64,000 nt of DNA from Lathyrus oleraceus (GCF_024323335.1 NC_066583.1:362515877-362579876), one strand, 5' to 3'; counted from the first letter of the stretch, positions 26,701-38,879 are shown. Translations and numbers: made by a program. The notes: generated from the sequence alone by a model not told the origin.

Positions 26701-27644
26701 CCAGACCCAAACATCACAGGCCTATCAACAAGAAGCAATGGGTTCCTAAGACTAGTGTCACAAGTTTAATGGCTCTCAAGGAAGAATGGTATTCTGATAG
26801 TGGATGCTCTAGACACATGACTAGGAACTCAGACTTGATTACTGACCTTCACCCTCATGACTTAAGCTATGTAACCTTCGGTGATGGAGCTAAAGGTGAA
26901 ATAAAGGGGATAGGCAAGCTTGAGTATCCTGGAGCTCCTAAACTTGACAATATTCTACTGGTCAAGGGCTTGACTTCAAATCTAATAAGCATCAGTCAGC
27001 TAGGGGATCAAGGTCTGAATATCATCTTCACTAAAACTGAATGTCTGATTGTGAACAAAGACAGTGAAGTAATTATGAAAGGAATCAGGACCTACAACAA
27101 CTGCTACATATGGATCTCTCAAATGGATAACCCCTCTGAGATGAGTACAGTTGCAAGAAGAATCATCAAGGGAAAGGAAAAGTGTCAGATAAGGGTGCTA
27201 ACACCTAACCTCAAGGAAGAAAAGGTCATGATGGCACAAACGCCTGAACACATGACTGATGGTATGAAGTCTGAAGTTAGTAAGAGTTGTGCTAGAACTG
27301 AGACACAAGGAACTATGTCAGTTGAAAACAACAATGCTCAACCAGGGTGGATGAAACTACTGAGCATTATCTACAATGTCACATACGATGCTATGACATT
27401 GTATTATGACAACCTGACTGCAAAGGATTTGTATAATGAAAAGGGAAAATTAGGGGCTTGGTTTCTTGAGAAAATATGGCAATTAATGAGGAGTGGAAAA
27501 GGCAACAAGAATATTGGCTGCCCAATAAAAAGAAAAAGCCACATTACTAATGAACCATCTCTTAGTATTGGAAATAGCACACTCTGCCTGAACACAATCA
27601 AACTCCTCAAAGAACCTCTGCTAGGGCAAAGAAAGTTTTCTTAA
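26568..27644 (+). pseudogene. Element 4 pol remnant: protease joined to RNase H scraps
   Basis: In frame with gag after the TAG, this begins with a second zinc knuckle. The aspartic protease follows: WYSDSGCSRHMTRNSDLI, then VTFGDGAKGEIKGIGKL and LLVKGLTSNLISISQLGDQGL. After about residue IWISQMDN the typical integrase sequence does not appear. Near 27340-27410 there are pieces resembling copia RNase H (WMKLLSIIYNVTYDAMTLYYDNLTA, compare the LYCDN motif of the family). They pass straight into the extreme pol C-terminus (DLYNEKGKLGAWFLEKI). I infer at least two deletions, removing integrase and RT and then the end of RNase H. The frame is open to 27644. Confidence 0.8.
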
Positions 27645-27656
27645 AAGTTCAACAAT

Positions 27657-28778
27657 ATGTCTCAACATCCGTCAACATCTAGCTCAAAATCCTTTCATAC
27701 TAGAACTTCCTCCATGGAATTTTTAGATGAAGATTTGATGGAAGTAACTCCTCTGCGTATGATATCAGGCGGTGCTGCCAAATGGAAGTTTGTGACTCAA
27801 AGAAGAGTAGCTGTTGAAAGAGAATTGGGAAAAGAAGCAAGTGAAGTAAAGGAAGTCATGGAGTTAATTAAGACAACTGGTCTTATGAAAACTGTGACTG
27901 CTCTGCCTCAGTGCTATGAGGGGTTGGTCAAAGAATTCATTGTGAACATCCCTGAGGAGCTATCTGAAAGTAGCAGCAGGGAGGGATGCAAAGTTTTTGT
28001 AAGGGGTAAGTGTGTGAAACTCTCACCTACTATTATCAACAAGTTCCTAGGGAGAGGAACTGATGAAGGAGTAGATCTAGAGACCACAGACAATGAGGTC
28101 TGTAGAATTATTACAGCTGGCCAAGTTAAGGAATGGCCAAGTAGGAAACACCTGTCTGCTAGTAAGCTCACTGTGAAATATGCCATTCTGCATAAGATTG
28201 GTTCAGCAAATTGGATACATACTAATCACATATCTACCATCTCCATTGCTCTTGGGAGGATCATTCATGCCATTGGAACTAAGATCAACTACAATTTTGG
28301 GAAGTTTGTGTTTGATCAAACCATCAAACATGCCTCCACCAGTGCTGTAAAGTTGCCCATTGCATTCCCATCTATCATCTGTGGCATCATCCTGAGTCAA
28401 CAACCAGGAATCCTGAGTACAAGTGATATTCCCAGCCGGAGAAAGACCCCTCTATCAATTCACTATAAGCTTTTTGAGGGTAGTCATGTCAATGATGTCA
28501 TGACATCTGCCAGAAGGGAACCTGCATCTCAAGGGAGCCTAATTAAGCAATTAAAAGATACCTACGAGGAATTGGAGGAAGGTATGAGGGTGGCCAAGGC
28601 AAGAAAAGAAGCTTTGGAAGCTCTTATCTGTAGCCTCGAAAAGGAGGAGTTAGAGGAAGCTGGAAAGAACTCAAATACAAGATCCCAGTCCAGTTCTGAA
28701 AACTCATAAGACTCTGAAGGTGTAGCTGAAGATGAAGATGAAGATGAAGGTGAAGAAGATACTTCTTCTTCTGATTAA
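27657..28778 (+). pseudogene. Element 4 extra ORF (plant transposon-protein-like), late stop
   Basis: ATG 27657 (MSQHPSTSSSKSFHTRTSS) opens a 350-aa frame to the stop at 28707-28709. The same frame continues with DSEGVAEDEDEDEGEEDTSSSD to a second stop at 28778, so the first stop is probably a recent mutation that cuts off the acidic tail. The order is a Ser/Thr-rich N-terminus, a globular core (about 35-290, including CKVFVRGKCVKLSPTIINKFLGRG and WPSRKHLSASKLTVKYAILHKIGSANW), a short coiled coil (about 300-335) and the acidic end. It resembles the 'putative plant transposon protein' family seen 3' of pol in SIRE elements. No signal peptide is visible. Function is unknown. Confidence 0.75.
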
Positions 28779-29559
28779 TGGTTCCTGCCTGTATTGAAGA
28801 CCTGGGGGGAGCTGGGAGGGCTGGTGGAAGTTGCTGCTGTTTGGAAAGCTGAAGTTCCTTCTATTTTTTTTGTATTTTGTGGCAGTCCTCATGATGCATG
28901 TTATGTAATATTTAGGGCTCTTAATGAGTTCCTTGAATTTGTTCATTATCTCAGCTTTTAGCTGTGTATAATGATAGTTGTGTACTTCCTGAATTTTTGT
29001 TTTAACATGCTTAATGTTATAACATCTGTTTTAACTTTCTCTGCTAGACTAATAGACATTTATTTTGTTTGATTGGTCACCTTTGGTCAATTTTGACTAA
29101 AAAGGGGGAGAAGTATATGGAGTTGGTGGAGTTGGGTGAAGCTGGGTACTGGCTGAGATGGATGAATAGAAGTACAACCATTATTGGAAGAGGTGCACAG
29201 GTGTTGATGTTGTAGCAGATGTCAGAATGACATTCTAGCTGGTACAGGTGCTGGAGTTACAGTAGCTGTTATTGGATGAATGCACAGATTTTGGGGGAGA
29301 AGAAGTACCCTAGTGCATTGTGCATTTGTGTGTCTAACTAGTTGCATCCATAACTAGTAATTCTGATTGTTGCACAGATTTAGGGGGAGGAGAAGTACCC
29401 TTATGCATGTGTGTATTACTAGTAGCCATAGCTAGTAATTGTTTTTTTTGCTTCTGCTGCTGATTAAACTACTGGTATGTGGTTTAACTGCTGATAGTTT
29501 GCCTTGTGAACAAAAAGGACAGATATATGTTTTAGCCAAAATTTGCCAAAGGGGGAGTT
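28779..29559 (+). other. Element 4 3' untranslated region with repeated polypurine tracts
   Basis: GGGGGAG-type purine runs occur at about 29099, 29291, 29382 and 29547. The last (CAAAGGGGGAGTT) touches the 3' LTR and is the PPT. Around 29275-29300 and 29366-29400 there is a short duplicated phrase ('gcacagatttwgggggag..agaagtaccc'). Confidence 0.8.
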
Positions 29560-30658
29560 TGTTGATTCTAAGTGTTGGCAGCAATTTTGGTAAAACAAAG
29601 AGTGTTCACAAGATGTCATGTGTGATGTCTTAACATGAGATATCATATGTACCTGCTGGAGTTGAAGAACATATGCAAGCAGGATTGTTTCAGAATGTCA
29701 CTTACAATGCTAAGGCTTCTGATATTGGATGTACCTGCTGGAGCTAAATTGGAAGACATATGTTGCAGGATTGTTTCAGTTGACATACTCATTGTCATGG
29801 TAACTGATATGGCTGTACCTGCTATAAAAGGAAACTGGATTATGCAGGATTTTTCCAGATATCAGACCCGATGTCATGACATCCTGTACACAGAACATTC
29901 AGTGTGAATGTCTGGTGTTTTGTGATTGCACAATTGGTGGAAGTCATTGGTTGATTGAAGATATGGCTAGCTGGCGCATTCTATCAGGGATATCAACCAG
30001 ATTTGTTTATTTTCCAAGGAGATCTTTACAGCTGATATGAAAAGATTTGATTGGAAAATATATCTAGGGTTTTCTAGCTGTCCAATGTTTCTATAAAAAG
30101 GGACTCAGAAAACCTGATTGTACACACAACCAATACTGAGCGATATTTAGAGAGAGAGCTAGGGTTTGTGTCTGTAGGTCATTCAAGTCATCCATAGATG
30201 ATTGAATTGGACTGATTTGTCTTCTTGATCAAAGCTTTGAAGCAAGATCAAGAGTGTGTCTTCTTGATTGAAACTGTGAAGTAAAATCAAGGATATTGTA
30301 ATTGAAAAGTATTTTCTTTTCACAAGGGATTGTTGTTTAAAATCACGGGTGTGTGATTGTAAGGGAAGTGAGTGGGTTCTCATATCTAAGAGTGCTTAGG
30401 TAGAAATTGCACGGGTAGAGATTAGGTGAGAAAGACTGTAACTTGGTGAAGTGTACGGATAGTCTTTGAACTAATTCTATTATAGAGAATTTCCTTCCTG
30501 GCTTGGTAGCCCCCAGACGTAGGTGAGTTGCACTGAACTGGATTAACAATTGCTTGTGTGATTTGCTTTTCAATTCTGTTTAATTATCCATTGTGTATTA
30601 ACAGATATTAGTGTCGTGACATTACCTTCGACATCTTATATCTGATACCAGAATTTCA
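29560..30658 (+). repeat. 3' LTR of element 4
   Basis: 1099 bp, same ends as the 5' copy, 11 substitutions by eye. TATA box at 30092-30100. Confidence 0.96.
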
Positions 30659-30663
30659 CTTGA

Positions 30664-30904
30664 CATCACCAACTTTCTTCTTACCATCATACGACTTCCC
30701 TCAGAATTTCCCTTTTCCTTTCTTATCATGCAAGGACTTGTAATGAGTATCACTCTCACGGCTATCCTCATCATAGATCCTACTCTTGTTAACCAACTCA
30801 GAAAATCTCGTAATCTGTTGGTAACCCATTGCCTTCTTGATATCAGATCTCAAGCCATTCATAAACTTAATACACTTGGATCTCTCAGCATTAGCACTTG
30901 GATC
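30664..30904 (-). pseudogene. Element 2 gag, central part
   Basis: On the - strand this reads YDPSANAERSKCIKFMNGLRSDIKKAMGYQQITRFSELVNKSRIYDEDSRES, the end of the Ty3/gypsy gag domain, followed by a stop. It joins the knuckle region at 23697 across element 4. Its upstream part is lost at the deletion junction at about 30905. Confidence 0.85.
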
Positions 30905-31566
30905 ATATAGAAACTATTAGGATCATAGAAACAAGATTCTAAGCTCCACTATTTTTCACAAAAATCCCAAATCAACCATTTTCAAGTAAAACTCAAACAT
31001 GCAATTATACACCAAATCATGTTCTATACACATATCCATTCATGGAATTCAATATAGAAATATCATAGCATAACATAAACATCAATTTCATTAATTACAA
31101 CATAAACACGTGTTAGGGTTTCTCAAAAATCAAAATCCCGAAATCCTAAGTTCATGATATCTAACCCACATACATTAAATACATTATGTTTATCCATAAC
31201 CACTTGAAATCCCACCCTTACCTTAGTATAGATGAAATCTCTAGGTCCTTCTTCTTCTAGTTTCCTCTTCTCCTCTTTCTCTTCTCTTCTCTTGTTTTTA
31301 GAAAACTAACTATAATCTCTAAAATCCTTAGTATCTTTTTAACTCATAATGGGCTTAACCCACTTATCCACCAATTCTAATTAGTCATCTTCATTACTAG
31401 ACAATTGTTATTTCTACTCATAAAATTCAATTGTTCAAATAACAAATATATTCAAATAATTCAAATAATCATAAGAACACATAATTAATTAATTATCACA
31501 CCAAATAATGATTAATTAAAATAAACACCTAATAAATAAATACAGAAATTAAATTGGGGTGTTACA
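30905..31566 (-). repeat. Truncated 5' LTR of element 2
   Basis: 30911-31566 matches 8183-8863 of the complete LTR with scattered mismatches and small indels, clearly more diverged than the LTR pairs of elements 3-5. The left 2 kb of this LTR is missing. The junction lies in a short ATATAG shared between gag and the LTR. Confidence 0.92.
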
Positions 31567-31713
31567 GAACACGTTTGGGACGGGTTTGGGTTTTAATTCT
31601 ACATCCCCGTTTGGGTTTGAGGTAGGGAATGAGGATTGTTTAGGGATTCAGGTTTGGGTTTAGGGGAGACAAAAACCATCCCCGACTGCCTCATTGCCAT
31701 ACCTACACATGAC

Positions 31714-32319
31714 TTGGAGTTGGCAACTGTGGTTTTTGTTTTGAAGATTTGGAGGCATTATCTTTTTGGATCTAGGTTTGAAATGTTCAGCATCACAAGA
31801 GCCTGAAGTATTTGTTTGATCAGAAAGAGTTGAATATGAGGCAGAGGAGATGGCTTGAACTTCTGAAGGATTATTATTTTGAATTGAGTTACCATTCGGG
31901 TAAGGCTAATGTTGTAGTTGATGCATTGAGTAGGAAGTCCTTACATATGTCAATGCTTATGGTTCGAGAGTTAGAACTGATTGAACAATTCAGAGATATA
32001 AGTCTAATGTGTGAAGAGACTCCTAATAGTGTGAAGTTAGGTATGCTAAAGCTGACTAGTGGTATTCTCGAAGAAATCAGAGAAGGTCTGAAATCTGATT
32101 TGAGTTTGGTGGATTGTCTCACATTAATCAACCAAGGTAATGAGGGTGATTTTCAGGTTGATGAGAATGATGTGATGAGGTCCAGAGATAGGGTGTGTGT
32201 TCCAGATGTGCAAGAAATTAAGAAGAAAATTCTTAAGGAGGGTCACATAAGTGGGTTAACTATTCATCCCGGTGCCACAAAAATGTATCAAAACTTGAAG
32301 AAATTATTTTGGTCGCCAA
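31714..32319 (+). pseudogene. Element 1 RNase H end and integrase start
   Basis: Directly after the hAT target duplication the RNase H reading resumes ([23 protein letters not shown]). A frameshift follows near 31790, then an open stretch from 31812: [47 protein letters not shown]. The integrase start follows, to [25 protein letters not shown] at about 32316. It is close to the homologous part of element 2. The sequence then switches abruptly to an unrelated LTR. Confidence 0.9.
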
Positions 32320-33357
32320 AAATGTAAGTGTGGAGGAATTTGATCAGTGTATTTTAATACCTCACATTTTACTTTGTGCTAAGGGATTTTTTTTATGACT
32401 CGTTGCTTTTATTTTACTATTTTGAGCGTGTTTCCTAAGTTTAGCTTATTTATGGTTATATTTTAATTCAGTTATTTATTTTCTGAATAAACGGTAATTT
32501 GACACCTTCTCATTGTGTATCTTATAACTTGAGCTACGAGATGCCGTTTGATGCGTTCTAATATGTGTTGGAAATTTGAGAGGATAAGCTACAAGTTTCG
32601 TGTTGAATTTAAAAGCTAATTCGGAGTGAAGAAGAGTCAAATACCGTGTCTTCGTTCCAGACTTAGTAAAATAATTAGTTTTAGGCTGAATTTTATGTTT
32701 TTTGGGTCGATTGCTATTAGGGCCCGATTTCTCTTGTAATATTTAAACTAAAATACAGTTCTACTACTAGGGTATTCACTATTCACGAAATTACATTAGA
32801 CAACCACAATTCCTACGGAGAGCTAATCACCTAGGTTGATCTGTTGGTTTGTGTTTCCACCAATACTTTGAGGTTTTATAATTTCTAATCCAATTTCTTT
32901 TGCCTTTCAATATTTTGTTATATGTCTTGTATGATTGATTCAAGTTCTATAGAATGTGTTGATTTGCTTCAATTGATTTATGTTCCTTAATCATTATCGT
33001 GTGTTAGCGTAACTTTTTTGTTAATTCGTGCAAATTTTAATCTGTTTGCTTAATTCGGAAAATAGGAGTGTACACCACACCGTGTCAATTGCGCTAGTTG
33101 GTTGATGCTATAATCGAAAAGGGAATAGAATTCGCTCAGGGTTTGAGAATTATATTAATCGATGATAAGTTGGTAAACTGAAACAGTAGATTAATTTGTT
33201 TATTTTATTCGTAATCGATTTCGTTAATCAGTAGCCTAATCGAAAACCTTAAACTCCCTATTTCAATCGGTTGGTTAAAAGAATCAAGAGTCCTTGCGAT
33301 ACAACCAGAGTTTCGCTTCCGTTTACTACGTTTTAACCTGTGTGCGACAGCGGATCA
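32320..33357 (+). repeat. Athila-like LTR fragment with its PPT
   Basis: A purine run (GTGTGGAGGAATT) precedes TGATCAGTGTATTTTAATACC at 32341, a likely LTR start. The likely LTR end is the phrase GTGCGACAGCGGATCA at 33357, preceded by AGAGTCCTTGCGATACAACC; both phrases recur at the U5 end of Athila/Tat-type LTRs. No PBS or internal region follows. It is therefore a 3' end or solo LTR of about 1.0 kb. Family assignment is from remembered motifs. Confidence 0.5.
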
Positions 33358-34335
33358 AAAACTCATATCTCCAATCATATCCAACGATGATGATGAAGAG
33401 GCGAATCAGTTATTTGCTTGTTTATCTCAAATGTTTTTCTGTTCCTGCATGTTATTTCTTGTTCTCTCTTTGTACTCAACATGTTTTTTTAATTAATGAA
33501 AATATTTCCCATTTCTATATGCCTCTCACTTCCTTAGTAATATGTGTTTGATCTATGTGATATGTGCTTGCATATTTACAGTTATGTCTAGCATCTTTAC
33601 CAGTCTTTTTGATTACGACAAAGAGGGGGAAGTATAATATCAGGAGGAGTAAAGTATACTCTCTACTCATGTGAGGGAGAGTTTAATCACTCCAATTTTT
33701 ATTTATCTATTTTCTCTTTTACCACTTCCTAAGAGATGCATTGTCATCATCAAAAAAAGGAAGAATGTTGAACTATGTGCTTGCAGGTATAATCAAGAAG
33801 TGATCCAAAATGGTAAAGCTCATGGATAGGAAGGATGCAAGTCAACTAGTAACTCCCTAGTTTTGATGACGATGACACTTGAAGTCAAGCAACTATTAAA
33901 GATAACTCAAGCGATCAAAGGTGAACAAGATGAATGATTAAGTTATCCTCCCGAATCAAGCTAAACATTTGTTTAAAGTCAACATTATAGTCCAACGACT
34001 CTCAAGTGAAGGCTTAGGGTTTATGATCATTAATTGTTTAATCTTTCAAACTCTTAGTGGTAATCAACAATGAGATATCTCAAGTCTCATCAAGAATACT
34101 CAAGGTTCTTGTGTGATGCTAAAATAAAAAATAATGATACCAAGACTTGAAGCTTCAGAGTGTGAAAGAGAAAAAATGTGAAAGCTCGTCTGATCGTGTC
34201 TATTTGAGTGATCAATACATTGTAAAAACACAATGAAAATTTTAGAAGTATTATGGCTACATCGAACACACACTAAAAACATTGAGAATATTCTCATTTT
34301 TTAAATAAAATAATTCAAAAAAATATTTTTGGAGC
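33358..34335 (+). repeat. SIRE-type 3' end: untranslated region, PPT and start of an LTR
   Basis: The fragment has a GATTACGACAAAGAGGGGGAAG run (about 33611-33632) and a TGTCATCATCAAAAAAAGGAAGAA run (33742-33765), then TGTTGAACTATG at 33766. The same order (internal purine run, then a TGTCATCATCAAAAAGG run touching the LTR) is seen in element 3. The LTR part contains 'gatgacgatgacacttgaagt', a SIRE-like phrase, and ends without a recognisable boundary near 34335. Confidence 0.5.
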
Positions 34336-34550
34336 CTAACTAGTTGATTCCTAACCGAATACAACACACGACACATGAGATTAAACTTCATTTCATTAGA
34401 GAACAGGTGAACAAATGGAAGCATACTATTGTGCACTGGCCTACTGCAAACAAAGCTGCATACATTCTGATTAAAGTTATAAAGTCAAATCAATCCAGCA
34501 AGCTTAAAAAGAAGCTTGGAGTTATATCTTTTGTTGATTACGTAAATTAA
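34336..34550 (+). pseudogene. Copia RNase H C-terminal fragment
   Basis: The open stretch 34344-34550 reads NRIQHTTHEIKLHFIREQVNKWKHTIVHWPTANKAAYILIKVIKSNQSSKLKKKLGVISFVDYVN. This aligns with the end of copia RNase H (family pattern N-P-x-x-H-x-R-T-K-H-I-E, then A-D-I-x-T-K-x-L, then LG). The TKHIE and ADI-TK residues are altered. It is a decayed scrap of an element other than 3 and 4. Confidence 0.7.
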
Positions 34551-35889
34551 GGATGTATGTTGTTGTAACTAATTCAAATAAGTTTGTAAGTGATGGAACA
34601 TTGTTGTTGTAAGTAACTGAAGTAAGTATGTAACTAACTATTTATATATTTATTGTATTGCATTAAGTGTTGACAAAAGTATATGATATATGTTGTAATT
34701 AAGTCATATAAATCTACAACTAGAGAAATATATTGTTGTAACTAAACATTCTTCTTTAATTACAAGCTGACTTATATCGGTTACTTACAACAAATTCTTC
34801 TTTTTGCTATGTTGTTAAATGAATGAAAAACTAAATTGTTGTATATGATCAATTAGTTATTATTTAATTTATTATGAACACATATATAACTTAATGGCAT
34901 GCATGTGACATGTCTGCATAAACATGCTCAGTTTTGTTGCACCGTCCAAATCTTAGGGGCTTATCATAACTGATTTTATGAAAAGGGAATGCATGAATGC
35001 ATTGAATGGCCATAGTTTGAGATTGGCTTTTATGACTATTTAGTAATCAACCCATAAGCTAGGAACCAAGACTATTCATGTAAAGTGGTTTGATTACAAA
35101 TCAAGCAATGTATGAAAAAAGTGAATAAATTGTGATAGGGTTGGGTAATGTTTATTTTTAAAAAAGAAAAAGAAAAATAGAATAAATGAAATTCACTTAA
35201 TCAAGAACCGTCAATTGGTAATCTAATGGATATAAATTTTTTACATTAAGATATGCTATATAACACGTGGCTTACCCTTCACCTTCATTGTTTATGGACT
35301 AACCGGTTCATGTTTGTTTTCATTTTAGATATACATAGTTTGTTCCACTTGCATAAGAGGGGAATTTGCTCACTTCAACAAAGCAAGGGTGCACATAAAG
35401 TGTTAATAAAGGAAAATGTGGCATGAATAAAAAAATTAACTTATTGACTATATTATTATAATATTTTTGTAAATAAAAAATATATTAGTACAAAATATAA
35501 GTTATATTTGGTTAGAGTGCTAAGACTTTCAATTTTAAAACAAAAGTTTCAACCTAACTTAATTTTTTTAATGACAAATAGAATATACTATAAAGGGAAT
35601 AAGTCAGAACAAATATTTTTATAAAAAGAAAAACAACGAACAATAAAGAAGCATAATAAATGTTAAGAGAGTATTGAAGTTAAAATAAAAGGCAACAAAG
35701 AGTAAATAGACACCTTAATCAACCAAAAGCATAAAATAAATGGCCCTACCCAGAACCAAACCACAACTATCTTAGAACCTCATCGCTATTGACAGGTTAG
35801 ATCTCAAACTAATTAGATCCACTATCAACATATTAGACACCAATATAAGAGGAACAAAAGGTCCACCACCATACTCTAAATTAAGGAGA
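34551..35889. other. No recognisable content
   Basis: AT-rich DNA. Repeated 'gttgttgtaact' phrases occur at 34560-34760. The part from about 35690 may be the 3' untranslated region of the LINE that reads leftward, but no poly(A) tail (poly-T on this strand) was found. Confidence 0.4.
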
Positions 35890-37760
35890 ACTCTCAATCA
35901 GCTATAGGTGCAAGAAGATGATAGGATTTTCAAGTCAATTCGTGAAGGTGCAAGAGTTCACCAAAAATCATTTCTAAGCAAAAAAAACACTCTTCTCCTC
36001 CACCAGTCTCTCGCTAATTTTGTGACTCTGTTAAAGATGACATCATTTTGGACTTTCCAAATAGACCAAATTACGACATTCAAAATCTGAAGATAACCAC
36101 CCATAAACTTAATCTTACCTCATAAAAAAAATACTGTAGGATCCTGATGAATAACTACCTGACACCACAACCACCTAAAAACTCTATACCATACTGACGA
36201 GGCTACCTCACTCACTAGTGAAGAAAAAAATAAGAAGTAGTCTCCACCAAAAATCCACAAAAGGGAGAGGAAGTCTGATTAGGATCAGAAAACACTCGTC
36301 TTCTAAACAAGTTTTATCTAAACTGAATTTTATCTTGTAAAACCTACTAAGAGAAGACCAAAACCTTATATGGAGCCCAACTACTCTAAATAAGGGGAAT
36401 GATCTGACACTGAATCGGATGCAAGGCCACAAATGAAGTTGATCTCTCCCTCTAGACGAGGTAAATTGAGGCCACGAAAAAAGAACCATCACTTGTGTGC
36501 TTCCAGATCTACTTATCTCTTTTCAGATTAAGGATAACATCTCTAAGCTGAGAAAGAAATTCGTCAATAATGAGTAACTCTTTAAGGATGAAAGATCTAT
36601 GACATCTTAGATCTAGGTCAAGACTCTATTAACAACCACTCCAATCTCATCCACCAACCTTTCAGGAAGGAGAAAGTTGAAGAATAAACCAAGAAACTTA
36701 GTCTTTAGAGAGGTTCTCCCTAACCAATGGTCCTTCCAAAATGAAGTATGAAAACCCAACCCCACTTTCCTAACAATGCCAACAGAAAACCAGTAAGAGC
36801 TTCATTCCTCTTTATTCCCAAGAAGAGACACATTTTTCCATCAAAAAGAAGAAGACTGAAAACCATCCACCCTACCCCCACTAAGAGAGGAAATAGAAGT
36901 AGTTGTGTATGTAGTTGTAATAATATCTCTCCAAAGTCGTGAGTCTCATACAAGCAACCTCCAATTCCACTTTTCCAGAAGGGCATGATTAACCAACCAG
37001 AGACCCCTCACTCCTAACCCCATATACTCTTAGGTGTACACACATATTCCCAATTCACCTAGAAAATTTTAGACACTCCTTTCACTCCCCCCACAAGAAC
37101 CTTTTTTTAATCTTCACAATCTTCTTTTAAACCATAACAAGCATTTTCAGAAAATACAAGAAGAAGATAGAGATAACATTAAACACCAAATTAAGAAGAA
37201 CCCTACTACCCCATACTAACATATTTATGCTTCCAAGAGTTAAGTCTTCTTCCAGCAAAGCAAACAAAGGATCCCAAGTAGACTCCGGGTGGGGGTTAAC
37301 TCCCATAGGCAGAGCAATATACTTAAAAGAAAGATCATATGTCTCATAATGGAGAAAGTCCACATTTGAAGAAAGGAAGATATGATCTGCATTAACTATG
37401 ATAAGACTACTCTTAAAGAAATTAACGTGAAACCCCATAAAAACCTCTAAGAATAGATTTAATACATCATAAATTCTCCAGAGATGGATCAGCCACCAGT
37501 AGTGTGTCATCAACATACTAGCGATGAGAAACTAGCCCAAAATTACCAATCCTAAACCTAGAGTAAAGACCAATCTCCTATGCCCTCACTACCAGACCAC
37601 TAAGCCCCTTAGACACCATGAGAAAAAGGAAGGGAGCTAGGGAACCCCTGCTTCAAATCCCTTTGGATGTTAATTTCTTGGGTAGGCCACCCGTTAACCA
37701 GCACCCTAAGATTCCCACCAAAAACACAAGCTTTCATCCAAGAACTCCATTTAGGTTTAA
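35890..37760 (-). pseudogene. L1-type LINE ORF2 remnant, 5'-truncated
   Basis: Reading down from 37760, the RT domain is visible: SWMKACVFGGNLRVLVNGWPTQEI, then KQGFPSSLPF, then a YVDDTLL-like catalytic motif near 37500. Next come HVNFFKSSLI, FKYIALPMGVNPHPESTWDPL and GSRVLLNLVFNVISIFFLYFLKM. Lower down is the LLGKWGW region (about 36760). A zinc-binding RVT region follows (about 36150-36490), then VVIWSIWKVQNDVIFNRVTKLARDWWRR (about 36000-36090). Several frameshifts and stops interrupt it. Upstream parts, including the endonuclease, are missing as in most genomic LINE copies. Confidence 0.88.
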
Positions 37761-38879
37761 ACATTTTCAATTCCTCAAACCAACTTTATAATTGGATGAG
37801 TTTGTTTGAGTTCACTAATCACAAATTCCCAATTAATTGGCCATAACAAAATTACTTGAAGATAAGTATTTCTTTCTTATTTCTTGAATTGTTGATATTA
37901 TTCTTAAAAGATTGTGGTATTAATTTAGTTTATTAATGATAAAAAATCAAATGTTTATATACAAACAATTAAAACATGAGATTAAACTAATATTAGTATT
38001 TAATAACTTTTATAAAAAAGTATATTTTAAGTTGTTGCAATTGAGAAAGATTTAATTGACTCGAATACATCTCAATAATGAGATTTTAACTTCTATTACC
38101 TCTTCGAAGATCTCGTTGATGTGTAATTTCTAAGTGCATTATCAATTAACACCGAATTTTGAGGCAACTTTTGTGAATCTTGAAAGTTTAACTCATCTTT
38201 ATTAAAAACAAATTAAAATCACTATTTTTTAAATAACAAATTATTTTTTAAATTACTATGCACAAAAAATGTAAAGTATTTTACACAAACATCTAATTAT
38301 ACATTGACATATAAAAATTTATGTAAATATTTAATGAAGTAATCAATACAAGAGTAATCTCTATTTGTCAAAGATTAAAATTTGAGTCATTGAAAAGCTA
38401 ATTTGCGAAGGATTTCACTCCTAATTTTTTTTAGAAAACAAACAAAAAATATACATTTCGAGGAGTTCACCCCTTTAAAAAATGGTAAATTTGAAATTTA
38501 AAATTGTCCTTTGATAAGGAACTTGCAAGCATCTTGCCCCTCGAAATTTCTTGAAAATGACAATATCATTTAACTTGTCTGTTAGACCATATGTTGTTTG
38601 TTTTTACTAGGATTTTTACAAATGGTTTCCCTGGATAAATAAAATGTTATTTTGATTGTTCTAACATGATCATACAAACTTGTCATGTATGTAAATTTGT
38701 TTGTTGGGATAAATATTCACGAGGGACTAACCTGCGACAAATATGCATATATAAAAATATAATAGTTATACTTTCCTCATAGTTATTTCCACCATTTCAT
38801 CCCAAAATTTCTTCTATAATCCTCAAAAATTTCTATCTTCATTCTCAAGAATCATTATATGGAGAGTGGGTTCAAATCC
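37761..38879. other. No recognisable content
   Basis: AT-rich sequence without coding similarity, LTR ends or tandem structure that I could detect. Confidence 0.4.

Larger units (their letters stand above)
23698..30658 (+). mobile_element. Element 4: internally deleted SIRE-type copia retrotransposon
   Basis: A 6.96-kb element flanked by a perfect target duplication, cttga (23693-23697 and 30659-30663), inserted in element 2 gag. It has two 1099-bp LTRs with 11 substitutions (about 1%), a standard iMet PBS, full gag, protease, a small RNase H remnant, an extra ORF and a PPT. Integrase and RT are missing. It would depend on enzymes from a related element, so it is a non-autonomous derivative that still kept gag and the extra ORF. 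Confidence 0.94.

Noticed and set aside
35890..37760. Host gene with a reverse-transcriptase-like protein
   Set aside because: Motifs are those of L1-type LINE ORF2 with many frameshifts and a missing 5' part.
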